Assembly: GCA_025464445.1 (NCBI GenBank)
Contig: JAODLY010000034.1
Span: forward strand, 1-64,000
Length of the DNA: 64,000 nucleotides
Reading direction: 5' to 3'
From: Rhodoglobus sp.
Lineage (GTDB): Bacteria; Actinomycetota; Actinomycetes; Actinomycetales; Microbacteriaceae
The notes beneath the pieces were generated by a model that was given only the letters and a program-made list of their open reading frames with translations, ran no database searches and was not told where the DNA came from. Below are positions 1 through 8,287 of this stretch, in pieces; the first letter of the stretch is position 1; each line of letters starts with the position of its first letter. A program made the position numbers and the translations under genes.

Positions 1-557
1 ACATCGAGGCGGGCGAGAAGGCGGCACGCTTTGTGCGTTTCTGTGACTCCTTCTCCATCCCGATCCTCACCCTCGTCGACGTGCCCGGTTACCTGCCGGG
101 AACCGACCAGGAGTGGACCGGTGTGATCCGCCGCGGCGCGAAGCTGCTCTACGCCTACGCCGAGGCCACCGTGCCGCTGGTCACCGTCATCACCCGCAAG
201 GCATACGGCGGGGCGTACATCGTGATGGGTTCCAAGCAGCTGGGCGCCGACCTGAACTACGCGTGGCCGACCGCCGAGATCGCTGTCATGGGCGGACAGG
301 GCGCCGTCAACATCCTCTACCGCGGCGAGATCAAGGCGGCGGAGGCCGCAGGAGAAGACGTGGCGGCGGTACGCACCCGTCTCGCCAACGAGTACACCTA
401 CAACGTGGCGTCCCCGTTCCTCGCAGCAGAGCGCGGCGAGCTCGACGGCATCATCGAGCCGGCGGCCACGCGCGTCGCGGTCATCAAGGCCCTGCGGGCG
501 CTGCGCACCAAGCGCGCCTCGCTGCCGCCCAAGAAGCACGGGAACATCCCGCTGTGA
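1..557 (+). CDS. acyl-CoA carboxylase beta (carboxyltransferase) subunit, 5' truncated
   Basis: C-terminal ~185 residues of a biotin-dependent acyl-CoA carboxylase beta subunit (AccD/PccB type), which transfers the carboxyl group from biotin to acetyl- or propionyl-CoA in the cytosol. The reading frame is open to the left window edge, so the start is missing. Visible family motifs are [24 protein letters not shown] and [12 protein letters not shown] of the C-terminal crotonase-fold domain. It overlaps the following epsilon-subunit gene by 4 nt (GTGA), so the two are translationally coupled. The biotin-carrying alpha chain is 6 kb downstream at 6455. Whether the substrate is acetyl- or propionyl-CoA cannot be read from the fragment. 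Confidence 0.93.
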   Translation, partial: IEAGEKAARFVRFCDSFSIPILTLVDVPGYLPGTDQEWTGVIRRGAKLLYAYAEATVPLVTVITRKAYGGAYIVMGSKQLGADLNYAWPTAEIAVMGGQGAVNILYRGEIKAAEAAGEDVAAVRTRLANEYTYNVASPFLAAERGELDGIIEPAATRVAVIKALRALRTKRASLPPKKHGNIPL

Positions 558-778
558 GCCCGGATGCCCCGACTCCCGATATCCGCGTGATCTCGCCGTC
601 GGCGACTTCCGACGAGGTCGCCGCCGTCACCGTCGTGGTCACCCAGGCCCTCGCCGAGCTCGCGGACGAGCTCGGCGCCGAGGCCGGTCCGGGCGTCTCC
701 GCGTGGCAGCGCAGCCAGCGGCAGCTGCGCACTCCGCTCGCCCCCGGGCCGGGCGCGTGGCGCAGTTTCTCGGCCTGA
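554..778 (+). CDS. acyl-CoA carboxylase epsilon subunit
   Basis: Small 74-residue protein starting at a GTG that overlaps the stop of the beta subunit. It fits the actinobacterial epsilon-subunit family (AccE5/PccE type): short, acidic helical start ([16 protein letters not shown]), then a basic linker and a C-terminal motif ending PGAWRSFSA. Such subunits stabilise or stimulate the alpha-beta carboxylase complex. Identification rests on position behind the beta subunit and the terminal GxxAW motif, since these proteins diverge quickly. Confidence 0.8.
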   Translation: MSPDAPTPDIRVISPSATSDEVAAVTVVVTQALAELADELGAEAGPGVSAWQRSQRQLRTPLAPGPGAWRSFSA

Positions 779-797
779 GAGAGCGACTTTCGTTTAC

Positions 798-820
798 CGC
801 CCCCGAACGGGGGTGTTTCT
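798..820 (+). terminator. probable intrinsic terminator of the carboxylase operon
   Basis: GC stem CGCCCCCG/CGGGGGTG (one G-T pair) followed by TTTCT, 20 bp after the epsilon-subunit stop. Confidence 0.55.
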
Positions 821-1073
821 GCGGTTCGCCTTGGTTGGGCATCCGGAGACAACGGAATCCGTAGTGCTCACGACTGAAACAGACCGTTCTACCCCCGTGC
901 GACGGGCGATCTGGCCCGTCTCACGCGAAATGTACCCCTATTCCCTCACCGGGGTTCACCGGCGAGTGCCGGAAAATCAGGGGTTTCGTTCACTGTGTGA
1001 ATGCTAAATGTCCCCCATCAGTCCCCCAAAGAGACGACTTTGCGTACCCCTGTTACCGGCCCATAGTTGTAAG

Positions 1074-1190
1074 TGCTAGATGTTCCTCCCTTGGAGAACA
1101 TCACCATTCATTGGCCGACTAGGGTAAGCGGGCCAATGTTTTGGGGGCGGGTCAGGGCGATATTCGGGTTATCGCCCTGACCCGGGTTTT
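1074..1190 (+). ncRNA. candidate structured small RNA (three consecutive stem-loops)
   Basis: In a 590-bp gene-free stretch (779-1369) three stems follow each other: 1079-1085/1096-1102 (GATGTTC/GAACATC, perfect), 1109-1116/1131-1138 (8 bp) immediately followed by TTTT, and 1148-1162/1170-1184 (15 bp, loop TTCGGGT) followed by GGTTTT. The first loop carries CTCCCTTGG, complementary to Shine-Dalgarno sequence. A weak promoter-like pair lies upstream (TTGCGT at 1040, CATAGT at 1062, 16-nt spacer), placing a start near 1074. The transcript could end at 1142 or about 1190. No open frame of protein character was found. The C-rich loop recalls actinobacterial C-rich-loop RNAs such as 6C, but the second loop is not C-rich, so no family is assigned. 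The function is inference. Confidence 0.4.
1148..1190 (+). terminator. strong intrinsic terminator
   Basis: Stem of 15 bp (1148-1162 with 1170-1184), 7-nt loop, followed by GGTTTT. One of the strongest rho-independent-type signals in the window, although no annotated gene ends just upstream. That supports a non-coding transcript ending here. Confidence 0.65.
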
Positions 1191-1194
1191 AGCG

Positions 1195-1271
1195 AAGGGC
1201 CGGATGTGGTGCATGCACCCCCGGCCCTTCTGCTTCTCCAGCGGCCCGTCACTGTTACGGGGGCGGGCCGC
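1195..1271. repeat. two further stem-loops in the gene-free stretch
   Basis: Perfect stems at 1195-1203/1221-1229 (9 bp) and 1241-1248/1264-1271 (8 bp). They sit between the candidate RNA terminator and the long palindrome at 1294. They may be bidirectional terminators for the convergent transcription units; no other function is seen. Confidence 0.45.
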
Positions 1272-1293
1272 TCCTGGCGCGTCTATCGCCGCC

Positions 1294-1359
1294 ATTCTGC
1301 GGGCAGCGTGGCGAGCTGCGCGCACATCTCCGTACATCTCGCCACTCTGCCCGCAGAAT
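1294..1359. repeat. 66-bp long palindrome at convergent gene end
   Basis: Arms 1294-1315 and 1338-1359 are reverse complements over 22 nt with a single mismatch, separated by a 22-nt spacer. It ends 10 bp from the stop of the minus-strand gene at 1370. No T-tract follows on either strand, so it is either a bidirectional terminator of unusual length or a dispersed palindromic element. Confidence 0.75.
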
Positions 1360-1369
1360 GCGTAAGGGG

Positions 1370-2419
1370 CTACGGCGTGACCGGCACCCGCGGGATCTCG
1401 AGCCAGAGGTCGACCTCGTCGTCCTCGAGCGAGTCCTGGCCGAGGGCCACCGACTCCCGGTCGGCGAAACTGCGCAGCCCGACAACCGTGACCGCGACAT
1501 CCGATCCTTCAGGCACCGTGCGAGCGATCACCTTATCCGCGTTCGTCTCGTGGATGGCCAGCGCGAGCCGGTTGAGCACGCGCTCCAGTTCGTAGTCGGA
1601 GAGGTCGTCGATGCCCCCCTCGTCGAGGAGCGTGACAGTTGCCCCACGCCGCCGTGCGATCATCACCTCGTCGCGCACCGCGTCATTGAGCAGCTTGCGC
1701 CCACGGATCTCGTCGCGGATGGCGCCCTCGAGGTGCAGGCACTCCTCGCGCTGCGCATCGGTGAGGTCGCCGTCGCTCTCCTGGATCTGCCTCAGCATGG
1801 CCAGAGCCATCGCGCTGGTCTGTCCAAGACGGAACTGCCGCTCGTAGACGTGGGCTTCCTGCGCCGCCTGCCAGTCAGTGGCCTCGCGTTCGGCGATCGA
1901 GAACCGTTGAGCATCCCGCGTCGCCTTGGCGAGCGCCGAACTGAGGATGTGGGAAACCGCGACCCACGAGGCGCTTCCCACGATTCCCAGGCTCAGGAGA
2001 CCTGCGGGGCCGACAGGGCCGACGATGATGATCGTATGGATGACAAGGAACGCGATGCCCAGCCAGGCGAATGCGTGCCTGCGCCTCGTTGAGGTGATCG
2101 TCAGGAGCGTGCCGCTCGCCGCGACATACCAACTCGCGTACCCGGTGCCGCCCGGGCGCGAGAAGTCGAGCTCGTTCGCCACGAGCAGCGTGATGATGAC
2201 GACGACAGCGAAGTTGAATGCCGCCATCCAAACCGGCATGCGCACCGGGCCCCACGGCAGGAGGCTGACGACAGTGGCGACGGCGTAGATCGCCATGGCC
2301 GCGAAGATGGGCCCTGGATGCCTCGGCTGGTCGATGGTGTACGTGGCGAGCACGAGATGGTACGCCGAGAACAGCGCGGCCATGCCGACGATGAGGTAAC
2401 GCGGAACCCCGATGTTCAC
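1370..2419 (-). CDS. membrane protein resembling a histidine kinase without a working ATPase domain
   Basis: 349 residues. It starts at a GTG that overlaps the kinase stop by 4 nt. Residues ~5-160 hold about six hydrophobic segments, as in the neighbouring kinase. The cytoplasmic half carries a helical stretch (LEGAIRDEIRGRKL) and then a region shaped like a degenerate HATPase fold: it has ELERVLNRLALAIHE where the N-box would be, but no DxGxG or GxG nucleotide box. There is no obvious phospho-acceptor His-Asp motif either. It is the last gene of the RR-kinase-this operon, so it probably partners or modulates the kinase, for example as a heterodimer or sensor. The exact function is unknown; the non-catalytic reading is inferred from missing motifs. 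Confidence 0.7.
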   Translation of the reverse strand: MNIGVPRYLIVGMAALFSAYHLVLATYTIDQPRHPGPIFAAMAIYAVATVVSLLPWGPVRMPVWMAAFNFAVVVIITLLVANELDFSRPGGTGYASWYVAASGTLLTITSTRRRHAFAWLGIAFLVIHTIIIVGPVGPAGLLSLGIVGSASWVAVSHILSSALAKATRDAQRFSIAEREATDWQAAQEAHVYERQFRLGQTSAMALAMLRQIQESDGDLTDAQREECLHLEGAIRDEIRGRKLLNDAVRDEVMIARRRGATVTLLDEGGIDDLSDYELERVLNRLALAIHETNADKVIARTVPEGSDVAVTVVGLRSFADRESVALGQDSLEDDEVDLWLEIPRVPVTP

Positions 2420-3693
2420 CGCGTGCCCTCTCTGGCCGCGAGCAGTCCCGACAGGGCGGACGCTTGTGCCGGCGCTCCGTGCGGCCAGCGGATGGTGACG
2501 ATGGTGCCCTCCCCTGGAGCCGACTGGATCACGACACGACCGCCCGCGTTCGCCACGCGCTCGATTATGGATACTCGAACCCCGAGCCGCTCGCTCGGGA
2601 TGTCCCCCATCGCGAAGCCCACGCCCGTGTCGCCGACCACGACCTCGACGCCGGATGGGGCGACGCCGCGCACCGCCACCCAACGGGTAACGTCGGGCTC
2701 GCCGGCGTGCTGGAGGCTGTTGACCATCGACTGCACGGCCGCCGAGTAGATCGCCTCTGCGGCCTGTACGGGCATCGAGCGGGTGCCGACGCTCTTGATG
2801 CGAAGCTCGAACGGGCTCGCGAGGGTGCGGGCAGCATCCGCGATCCGCTCGGCAACCGCGCTGAGCCGCACCATGGTGCCGTCATCGGGCGACACAAGTG
2901 CGGCATCCCGCAGGTGACCGATGGCGTTGCCCGCCATGGTGGAGGCGAGCGCCCTGGCCTCCGGGCTGAACGCGCGCGCTGCCGAGATGAGTGTTGTGAG
3001 CACGCTGTCGTGCACTATCGAGTCGACCTGTACGCGCTCGACCTCCGTGGCGTGCTGGCGCACGGCGTGACTGTAGCGGTCAAGGGCAGTCGCCTGCGCG
3101 TTGTCGACAGATGATGCGGCCTGCCGGAGCATCGTGACGATGATCATGATCGCCCCGCCGAGGATGACCGCGTAGACGGCCTCGAGGGTCGCCAGCTCCC
3201 AGTTCGCGCCGCCACCCTCAGGGGTAACCCGCACGATCAGGTAGATGAGTGGGGCCAGGAACAGGTAGATGGTCGCGATGAGCCTGCGGAAGGCGATCGC
3301 CGCCATCGCCGTGGCGACGGTGATCAGGTAGTTGAGCCAGTGGATGCCCGCGAAGATCTCCGCTCCCGGCAGCAACGCGAACGGCCAACTGATGAGCGCG
3401 ACCAGGTAGATGATCGCGAAGAAACCCTGTGTTTGGCGCACCCACACCTGCGCGACGGACGAGACAGCCACGATCACGAGCGTGCCGAACAGGGCCGGAA
3501 CGACGATCCAGAGCCAGAGCGGATACGCCTCGTCGAGCTGGCCGAGCAGCCACGGGATGGCCTGGGCGCCGAAGACGATGCCGAACCCCGCGACGGAACG
3601 GGAGATTACCCTCTCGACCTGCTCCCTGCTTATCGGGTTTCTGGGCTGCTTGCCCTGCGGAACAGCGGGTATTGCCGTGCGGCTAGCGGCCAT
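2416..3693 (-). CDS. sensor histidine kinase (two-component system)
   Basis: 425-residue membrane kinase. Start chosen at ATG 3693, which overlaps the response regulator by 11 nt; a longer frame exists but only runs deeper into that gene. Hydrophobic segments fill residues ~35-190. The dimerisation helix has VHDSVLTTL with likely phospho-acceptor His228. The HATPase domain shows the N-box near MVNSLQHA (Asn325), the G1 box DTGVGF (355-360) and GEGT (394-397). This architecture, with a His-Asp motif and a LuxR-type partner, matches NarL/DesK-class kinases. No extracellular sensor domain is visible, so the signal is probably membrane-associated. Target genes are unknown. Confidence 0.88.
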   Translation of the reverse strand: MAASRTAIPAVPQGKQPRNPISREQVERVISRSVAGFGIVFGAQAIPWLLGQLDEAYPLWLWIVVPALFGTLVIVAVSSVAQVWVRQTQGFFAIIYLVALISWPFALLPGAEIFAGIHWLNYLITVATAMAAIAFRRLIATIYLFLAPLIYLIVRVTPEGGGANWELATLEAVYAVILGGAIMIIVTMLRQAASSVDNAQATALDRYSHAVRQHATEVERVQVDSIVHDSVLTTLISAARAFSPEARALASTMAGNAIGHLRDAALVSPDDGTMVRLSAVAERIADAARTLASPFELRIKSVGTRSMPVQAAEAIYSAAVQSMVNSLQHAGEPDVTRWVAVRGVAPSGVEVVVGDTGVGFAMGDIPSERLGVRVSIIERVANAGGRVVIQSAPGEGTIVTIRWPHGAPAQASALSGLLAAREGTR

Positions 3694-4387
3694 CTCCGCC
3701 GTCCGGATCGAGTCCGGGCAGAATGCCGTCTTCCACGGCACGACGCAGCAGGTCGACTTTCGTCGGCGCCGGTCGACCCACCTCGACGTATTTCACCCTG
3801 ATGCGGTCAAGGTACTCGCGCGCCGTGGAATACCCGATACCCAACTGCTGGGCCGCGAGCTTGAGCGGCAGGCCCGACGCATAGAGGTGGAGTATCTCGC
3901 GCTCCCTGCGGCCAAGCTGGGCCTTTGCAAAATCGCGGTCGGCGTCGATCGCCGTCGCCCACTCGAGATTGTTCAGCACCTCACCCCTGGCCACGGTTGC
4001 CGCGGCGGCGAGCACTGTCTTGGTCGCCGATGACTTCGGAATGACACCGGCGGCGCCTGCGGCGAGGGCCTCTCGCACGCTCGCCACCCGATCGGCGATG
4101 CTGTGCACGAGCACGGCGGAGCCGGTCGCCTGCACCCGCTTGACGTTGTCTGTGACCGTCGAACCGTCGCCGAGTGAGAGGTCGAGCACGACGACATCCA
4201 CCTCGCGCCCGGCGAGTTCGCGGACGAACTCATCGACTGTGGCAGCGGCGAGCACGAATTCGTAGCCTTCGTCAATGAAGGCCGCCTTCAGCCCGAGCCT
4301 GACGGATTCGTGGTCATCGACGACGGCGACCCTGACCGAGGATGCGCTCGTGGCACTCTCGGTCTCGTCCGCGGTTGCGTGGGCCAT
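3683..4387 (-). CDS. NarL/LuxR-family response regulator
   Basis: 234 residues, first gene of the three-gene minus-strand cluster. The N-terminal receiver domain has acidic residues VDDHES (24-29) and phospho-acceptor Asp69 in VVVLDLSL. The switch lysine sits in GVIPKSSATK. The C-terminal helix-turn-helix (from about residue 160, LGRREREILHLYASGL, then a recognition helix around GYSTAREYLDRI) is LuxR/GerE-like. It is expected to bind promoters after phosphorylation by the kinase encoded just downstream. It starts with ATG at 4387, 76 bp from the end of the next gene. Confidence 0.9.
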   Translation of the reverse strand: MAHATADETESATSASSVRVAVVDDHESVRLGLKAAFIDEGYEFVLAAATVDEFVRELAGREVDVVVLDLSLGDGSTVTDNVKRVQATGSAVLVHSIADRVASVREALAAGAAGVIPKSSATKTVLAAAATVARGEVLNNLEWATAIDADRDFAKAQLGRREREILHLYASGLPLKLAAQQLGIGYSTAREYLDRIRVKYVEVGRPAPTKVDLLRRAVEDGILPGLDPDGGDGR

Positions 4388-4463
4388 ACGTTTCCCATCT
4401 CCCCCAGTTGCTCCCCCATCGTAGTGGCGCGGTCGCCCTCAGCGGTTGGCAACATTCCGATGG

Positions 4464-5696
4464 CTACAGCCTCGCCAATGTGCCGACAGCCTCGACATGG
4501 TGCGTGTTGGGGAACATGTCGTACGCCCGCAGGCGCGCAAGCGAATAGCCGTGCTTCGCGAAAATGTCCACATCCCGTGCAAAGGCGACGGGGTCGCATG
4601 CGACGTAGACCACCTGGGCCGGGTCGAGCGCCGCGATGGCGTCCACGACTTCACGACCGGCTCCCGACCGTGGCGGGTCGAGCACGATCGTCGCCTTCGC
4701 CAGTCGTGCCCTCTCGGCCGGGCCGGCCGATGCCGCGAGCTCGCGCACCCAACGCTCCACCCGCCCCGTCTCCGCGCGGGCGCCGAGCCATTCGGCGAGG
4801 TTGCGCGCCGCGAAGTCGGTGGCTGCCGGGTCGCTCTCCACCGTCGTGATCCTGGTGGAGGGGCCGAACCGATCGCCCACGGCGGCGGCGAGCAGCCCGA
4901 CACCCCCGTAGAGGTCGAGGTTGGCGGCCGACGGGTCGAACGCTGCCGGGTCGATGGCATCCTGCACCGCGGCGGTGAGGGTGGATGCCGCGCCCCTGTG
5001 TACCTGCCAGAACCCGCCATCGGCGAGCCGGAACTCGCGCTCGCCCACGATCTCGGTGATGACCGACGGTTTCTGCCTGCCCACGATGAGGCGTGCGCCC
5101 CCGCTCGACGGGGCGAGCACGTCGATGTGCTCCTCGCCTTCGAAGAGCAGCCCGAGCGGCGCGGCCTCGGCGAGCTCGGCGGTAGCCAGTGGCAGGTCGG
5201 TGACCGGGATGACGCGGTGCGATCGTGCCGCGAACGGACCCGGCCGCCCGCTCGAGTCAACGTGCAGGCGCACCCGGGTGCGCCATCCCGCGCCGTTCAG
5301 CTCGTCATCGCCGCGGACTGCCTCGACGACGACGTCGCTCATGACCCCGGCCATGCGCCGCAGGGCGTCGGCGAGCACCTGGCGCTTCAGCTCGCGCTGG
5401 TGGGCGAGCGCGATGTGGCCGAATTCGGCGCCGCCGGCGCGGTCGTCCGGGTCGCGGTCGATGGACGCGGCACCCCAGACGTGCTGCTGCCGGTGCTCGC
5501 TCGGCTCGATGACCGATACCGTCTCTGCGCGCCAGAAGGACTTCTTCGAGTCCTCCGTCACCCTGGCAAGCACGCGCTCGCCGGGGATGGCATCGCTGAC
5601 GAAGACGACACGACCGTCGTGGCGGGCGACACTGACGCCGCCGTGGGCGATGTTGGTAACGTCGAGCTCGACGGTCTTGCCCTGCAATTCGCCCAT
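4464..5696 (-). CDS. TRAM-domain class I SAM-dependent RNA methyltransferase (TrmA/RlmD-like)
   Basis: 410 residues. An N-terminal TRAM domain (MGELQGKTVELDVTNIAHGG) is followed by a linker and a Rossmann methyltransferase fold with DLYGGVGLLAAAVG as the SAM-binding loop. VLDPPRSGAG and VYVACDP hold the catalytic Cys typical of uracil-C5 methyltransferases, and HHVEAVGTL supplies the C-terminal Glu. The likely reaction is 5-methyluridine formation in rRNA or tRNA; which site is modified cannot be told. Start is ATG 5696: upstream in-frame codons would run into the divergent maf gene, only 20 bp away. Confidence 0.88.
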   Translation of the reverse strand: MGELQGKTVELDVTNIAHGGVSVARHDGRVVFVSDAIPGERVLARVTEDSKKSFWRAETVSVIEPSEHRQQHVWGAASIDRDPDDRAGGAEFGHIALAHQRELKRQVLADALRRMAGVMSDVVVEAVRGDDELNGAGWRTRVRLHVDSSGRPGPFAARSHRVIPVTDLPLATAELAEAAPLGLLFEGEEHIDVLAPSSGGARLIVGRQKPSVITEIVGEREFRLADGGFWQVHRGAASTLTAAVQDAIDPAAFDPSAANLDLYGGVGLLAAAVGDRFGPSTRITTVESDPAATDFAARNLAEWLGARAETGRVERWVRELAASAGPAERARLAKATIVLDPPRSGAGREVVDAIAALDPAQVVYVACDPVAFARDVDIFAKHGYSLARLRAYDMFPNTHHVEAVGTLARL

Positions 5697-5716
5697 CCTT
5701 CGAGCATAGGAGTCGC

Positions 5717-6358
5717 GTGCGCCTGTACCTTGCGTCGACGTCCCCCGCCCGGCTCGCGACACTGCGCGCCGCGGGCGTTGAACCCGTGCTGGTCTCCCCC
5801 GGAGTGGATGAGGAAGCCGTCGCCGCTGCGGCCGGCCCGCTCACCGGGCCGCAACTGGTCTCCCTGCTCGCGCGGGCCAAGGCGGAGGCCGTGACGGGCA
5901 CCCTTGTCGACGGGGAGCCGATCGACGGCTTCATCCTGGGCGGCGACTCCGCGTTCGAACTCGATGGCGCCCTCTACGGCAAGCCACACCGGCCGGAAAT
6001 CGCGCGCGAACGCTGGCACGTGCAGCGCGGACGCACCGGCCTCCTGCACTCCGGGCACTGGCTCGTCGACCATCGCGGAGGGTCAGCCGCGGGTGCCGCC
6101 GGCGGCGTTTCCACCGCGAGTGTGACATTCGCCGAACTCTCCGATGCCGAGATCGATGCCTACGTCGCGACCGGAGAGCCGCTTTCGGTCGCCGGCGCGT
6201 TCACCATCGACAGCCTCGGGTCGGCATTCATCACGAGGGTGGAGGGCGACCCGCACGCGGTGGTGGGGTTGTCCGTGTCGCTGCTGCGTGAGCTGTTGCT
6301 CGAGTTCGGGGTCGCCTGGCCCTCACTCTGGAACCGGCAGCCGCACGCCTCCCGCTAG
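5717..6358 (+). CDS. maf: Maf-family nucleoside triphosphate pyrophosphatase
   Basis: 213 residues from GTG 5717, with AGGAG six bases upstream. The family signature LASTSPARLATLRAAG begins at residue 5, and GGDSAFELDGALYGKP holds the catalytic Asp. Maf proteins hydrolyse non-canonical or modified NTPs (dTTP/UTP/m5UTP types) to monophosphates, a house-cleaning role in the cytosol. It sits between accE and accA as in mycobacteria, although here a two-component cluster and an RNA methyltransferase separate it from accE. Confidence 0.88.
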   Translation: MRLYLASTSPARLATLRAAGVEPVLVSPGVDEEAVAAAAGPLTGPQLVSLLARAKAEAVTGTLVDGEPIDGFILGGDSAFELDGALYGKPHRPEIARERWHVQRGRTGLLHSGHWLVDHRGGSAAGAAGGVSTASVTFAELSDAEIDAYVATGEPLSVAGAFTIDSLGSAFITRVEGDPHAVVGLSVSLLRELLLEFGVAWPSLWNRQPHASR

Positions 6359-6454
6359 GAGTCGCACGCTTGTAGGAGGCCACAGCGGTTGGAGCGGGAT
6401 TCTGTCCGTACCGCCCAAAGGCGCTTGCCCGGCTACCAATAGGCTGGGGACACT

Positions 6455-8206
6455 ATGGCTCGAATCACGAAGGTACTGATCGCCAACCGCGGGGAGATCG
6501 CCGTGCGCGTGATCCGCGCGGCCAGGGACAGCGGCATCCTCTCGGTTGCCGTGTATGCGGACCAGGACCGGGATGCCCGCCACGTCAAGCTCGCGGACGA
6601 GGCGTACGCGCTCGATGGCACCACGAGCGCTGAGACCTATCTCGTGATCGACAAGCTGCTCTCGGTGGCCAGGCGCTCCGGCGCCGACGCCGTACACCCC
6701 GGCTACGGGTTCCTCGCCGAGAACGCCGCGTTCGCGCAGGCGGTCATCGACGCGGGGCTGATCTGGATCGGCCCATCCCCCGACTCCATCGAGAAGCTCG
6801 GGGACAAGGTCTCCGCCCGGCACATCGCGGAGAAGGTCGGCGCACCCCTCGCGCCCGGCACCCTCAATCCGGTTTCCGGAGCCGCAGAGGTGCTCGACTT
6901 CGTCGATATCCACGGGCTGCCGGTCGCGATAAAGGCGGCGTTCGGTGGCGGCGGCCGCGGCCTCAAGGTCGCCCGCACGCGCGAGGAGATCCCTGAGCTG
7001 TTCGAGTCGGCGACCCGCGAAGCCATCGCCGCGTTCGGGCGGGGCGAGTGCTTCGTCGAGAAGTACCTCGACCAGCCAAGGCATGTCGAAACCCAGTGCC
7101 TCGCAGACTCGCACGGCAACGTCGTCGTGATCTCCACCCGCGACTGCTCGCTGCAGCGCCGCCACCAGAAGCTCGTCGAGGAGGCCCCAGCGCCATTCCT
7201 CACGGATGAACAGAACGCGGCGCTCTACGCGTCGTCCAAAGCGATCCTGAAGGAGGTCGGCTACCTGGGCGCAGGCACCTGCGAGTTCCTCGTCGCCAAA
7301 GACGGCACCATCTCGTTCCTCGAAGTGAACACCCGGCTGCAGGTCGAGCATCCCGTGTCCGAAGAGGTGACCGGCATCGACCTGGTGCGCGAGCAGTTCC
7401 GCATCGCCGAGGGCGAAGCGATCGGCTACGACGACCCCGCCCCGGTCGGCCACTCCTTCGAGTTCCGCATCAACGGCGAGGATCCGGGCCGCAACTTCCT
7501 GCCCTCCCCCGGCCCCGTCAATGTGCTGAGGATGCCCGGCGGCCCCGGTGTGCGCGTCGACTCCGGAGTCACCACGGGAGACGTCATCTCCGGCGCGTTC
7601 GACTCGCTTCTTGCCAAGCTCATCGTCACCGGTTCATCGCGGGCGGACGCCCTCGAGCGCTCCCGCCGCGCTCTCGACGAGTTCGAGGTGGCGGGCCTTC
7701 CGACCGTGCTCCCGTTCCACCGCAAGATCGTGCGAGATCCCGCGTTCACCGACAGCCCGTTCCGCGTCTACACCCGCTGGATCGAGGAAGAGTTCGTCAA
7801 TGACATCGAGCCGTGGAGCGGATCGTTGCCCGACGGCAGCGCACCCCCTGCCCGCCACAATGTCGTTGTCGAGGTGGGCGGCAAACGCGTCGAGGTGTCG
7901 CTGCCGACAAAGCTCATCCCGACCGGGGGCGGAGCCGCCCTGACCGCGCCCCCCAAGCGCCGCGCCTCATCCGCGGTAAGCACGGTGACCGGCGACACCG
8001 TCAAGGCGCCGATGCAGGCGACGGTGGTGAAGCTCGCCGTCAAGAACGGCGACAAGGTCGTCAAGGGCGACCTCATCCTCGTGCTCGAGGCGATGAAGAT
8101 GGAGCAGCCCCTCACGGCGCACAAGGACGGCACGGTCACCGATCTCGCGGCGACGGTCGGGGTTACAGTGTCATCAGGTCATCTGCTAATGAATATCACA
8201 GATTGA
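6455..8206 (+). CDS. acetyl/propionyl-CoA carboxylase alpha chain (biotin carboxylase + BCCP)
   Basis: 583 residues. The biotin carboxylase half starts [20 protein letters not shown], followed by the ATP-grasp glycine loop [11 protein letters not shown] and the signature [17 protein letters not shown]. After a short variable linker (~490-515) comes a biotinyl domain with biotin-accepting Lys in EAMKMEQ near the C-terminus. It carboxylates its own biotin with bicarbonate and ATP, and the beta subunit then passes the carboxyl group to acyl-CoA for fatty-acid or methylmalonyl-CoA synthesis. Start ATG 6455 is preceded by GGGGA. It lacks the extended linker of some actinobacterial alpha chains, and its length is normal. 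Confidence 0.95.
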   Translation: MARITKVLIANRGEIAVRVIRAARDSGILSVAVYADQDRDARHVKLADEAYALDGTTSAETYLVIDKLLSVARRSGADAVHPGYGFLAENAAFAQAVIDAGLIWIGPSPDSIEKLGDKVSARHIAEKVGAPLAPGTLNPVSGAAEVLDFVDIHGLPVAIKAAFGGGGRGLKVARTREEIPELFESATREAIAAFGRGECFVEKYLDQPRHVETQCLADSHGNVVVISTRDCSLQRRHQKLVEEAPAPFLTDEQNAALYASSKAILKEVGYLGAGTCEFLVAKDGTISFLEVNTRLQVEHPVSEEVTGIDLVREQFRIAEGEAIGYDDPAPVGHSFEFRINGEDPGRNFLPSPGPVNVLRMPGGPGVRVDSGVTTGDVISGAFDSLLAKLIVTGSSRADALERSRRALDEFEVAGLPTVLPFHRKIVRDPAFTDSPFRVYTRWIEEEFVNDIEPWSGSLPDGSAPPARHNVVVEVGGKRVEVSLPTKLIPTGGGAALTAPPKRRASSAVSTVTGDTVKAPMQATVVKLAVKNGDKVVKGDLILVLEAMKMEQPLTAHKDGTVTDLAATVGVTVSSGHLLMNITD

Positions 8207-8287
8207 GCATTTGTCGCTAACTGGCTCATGGTGACCTATCTGGTTGTGGGAGCCAACTCCTGCTGAAAGGCGGAAGGCGCGACGCGA

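Noticed and set aside
1074-1190. Assignment to 6C RNA
   Set aside because: The first loop is C-rich but the second is not, and I cannot run the covariance model, so it is left as an unclassified candidate.
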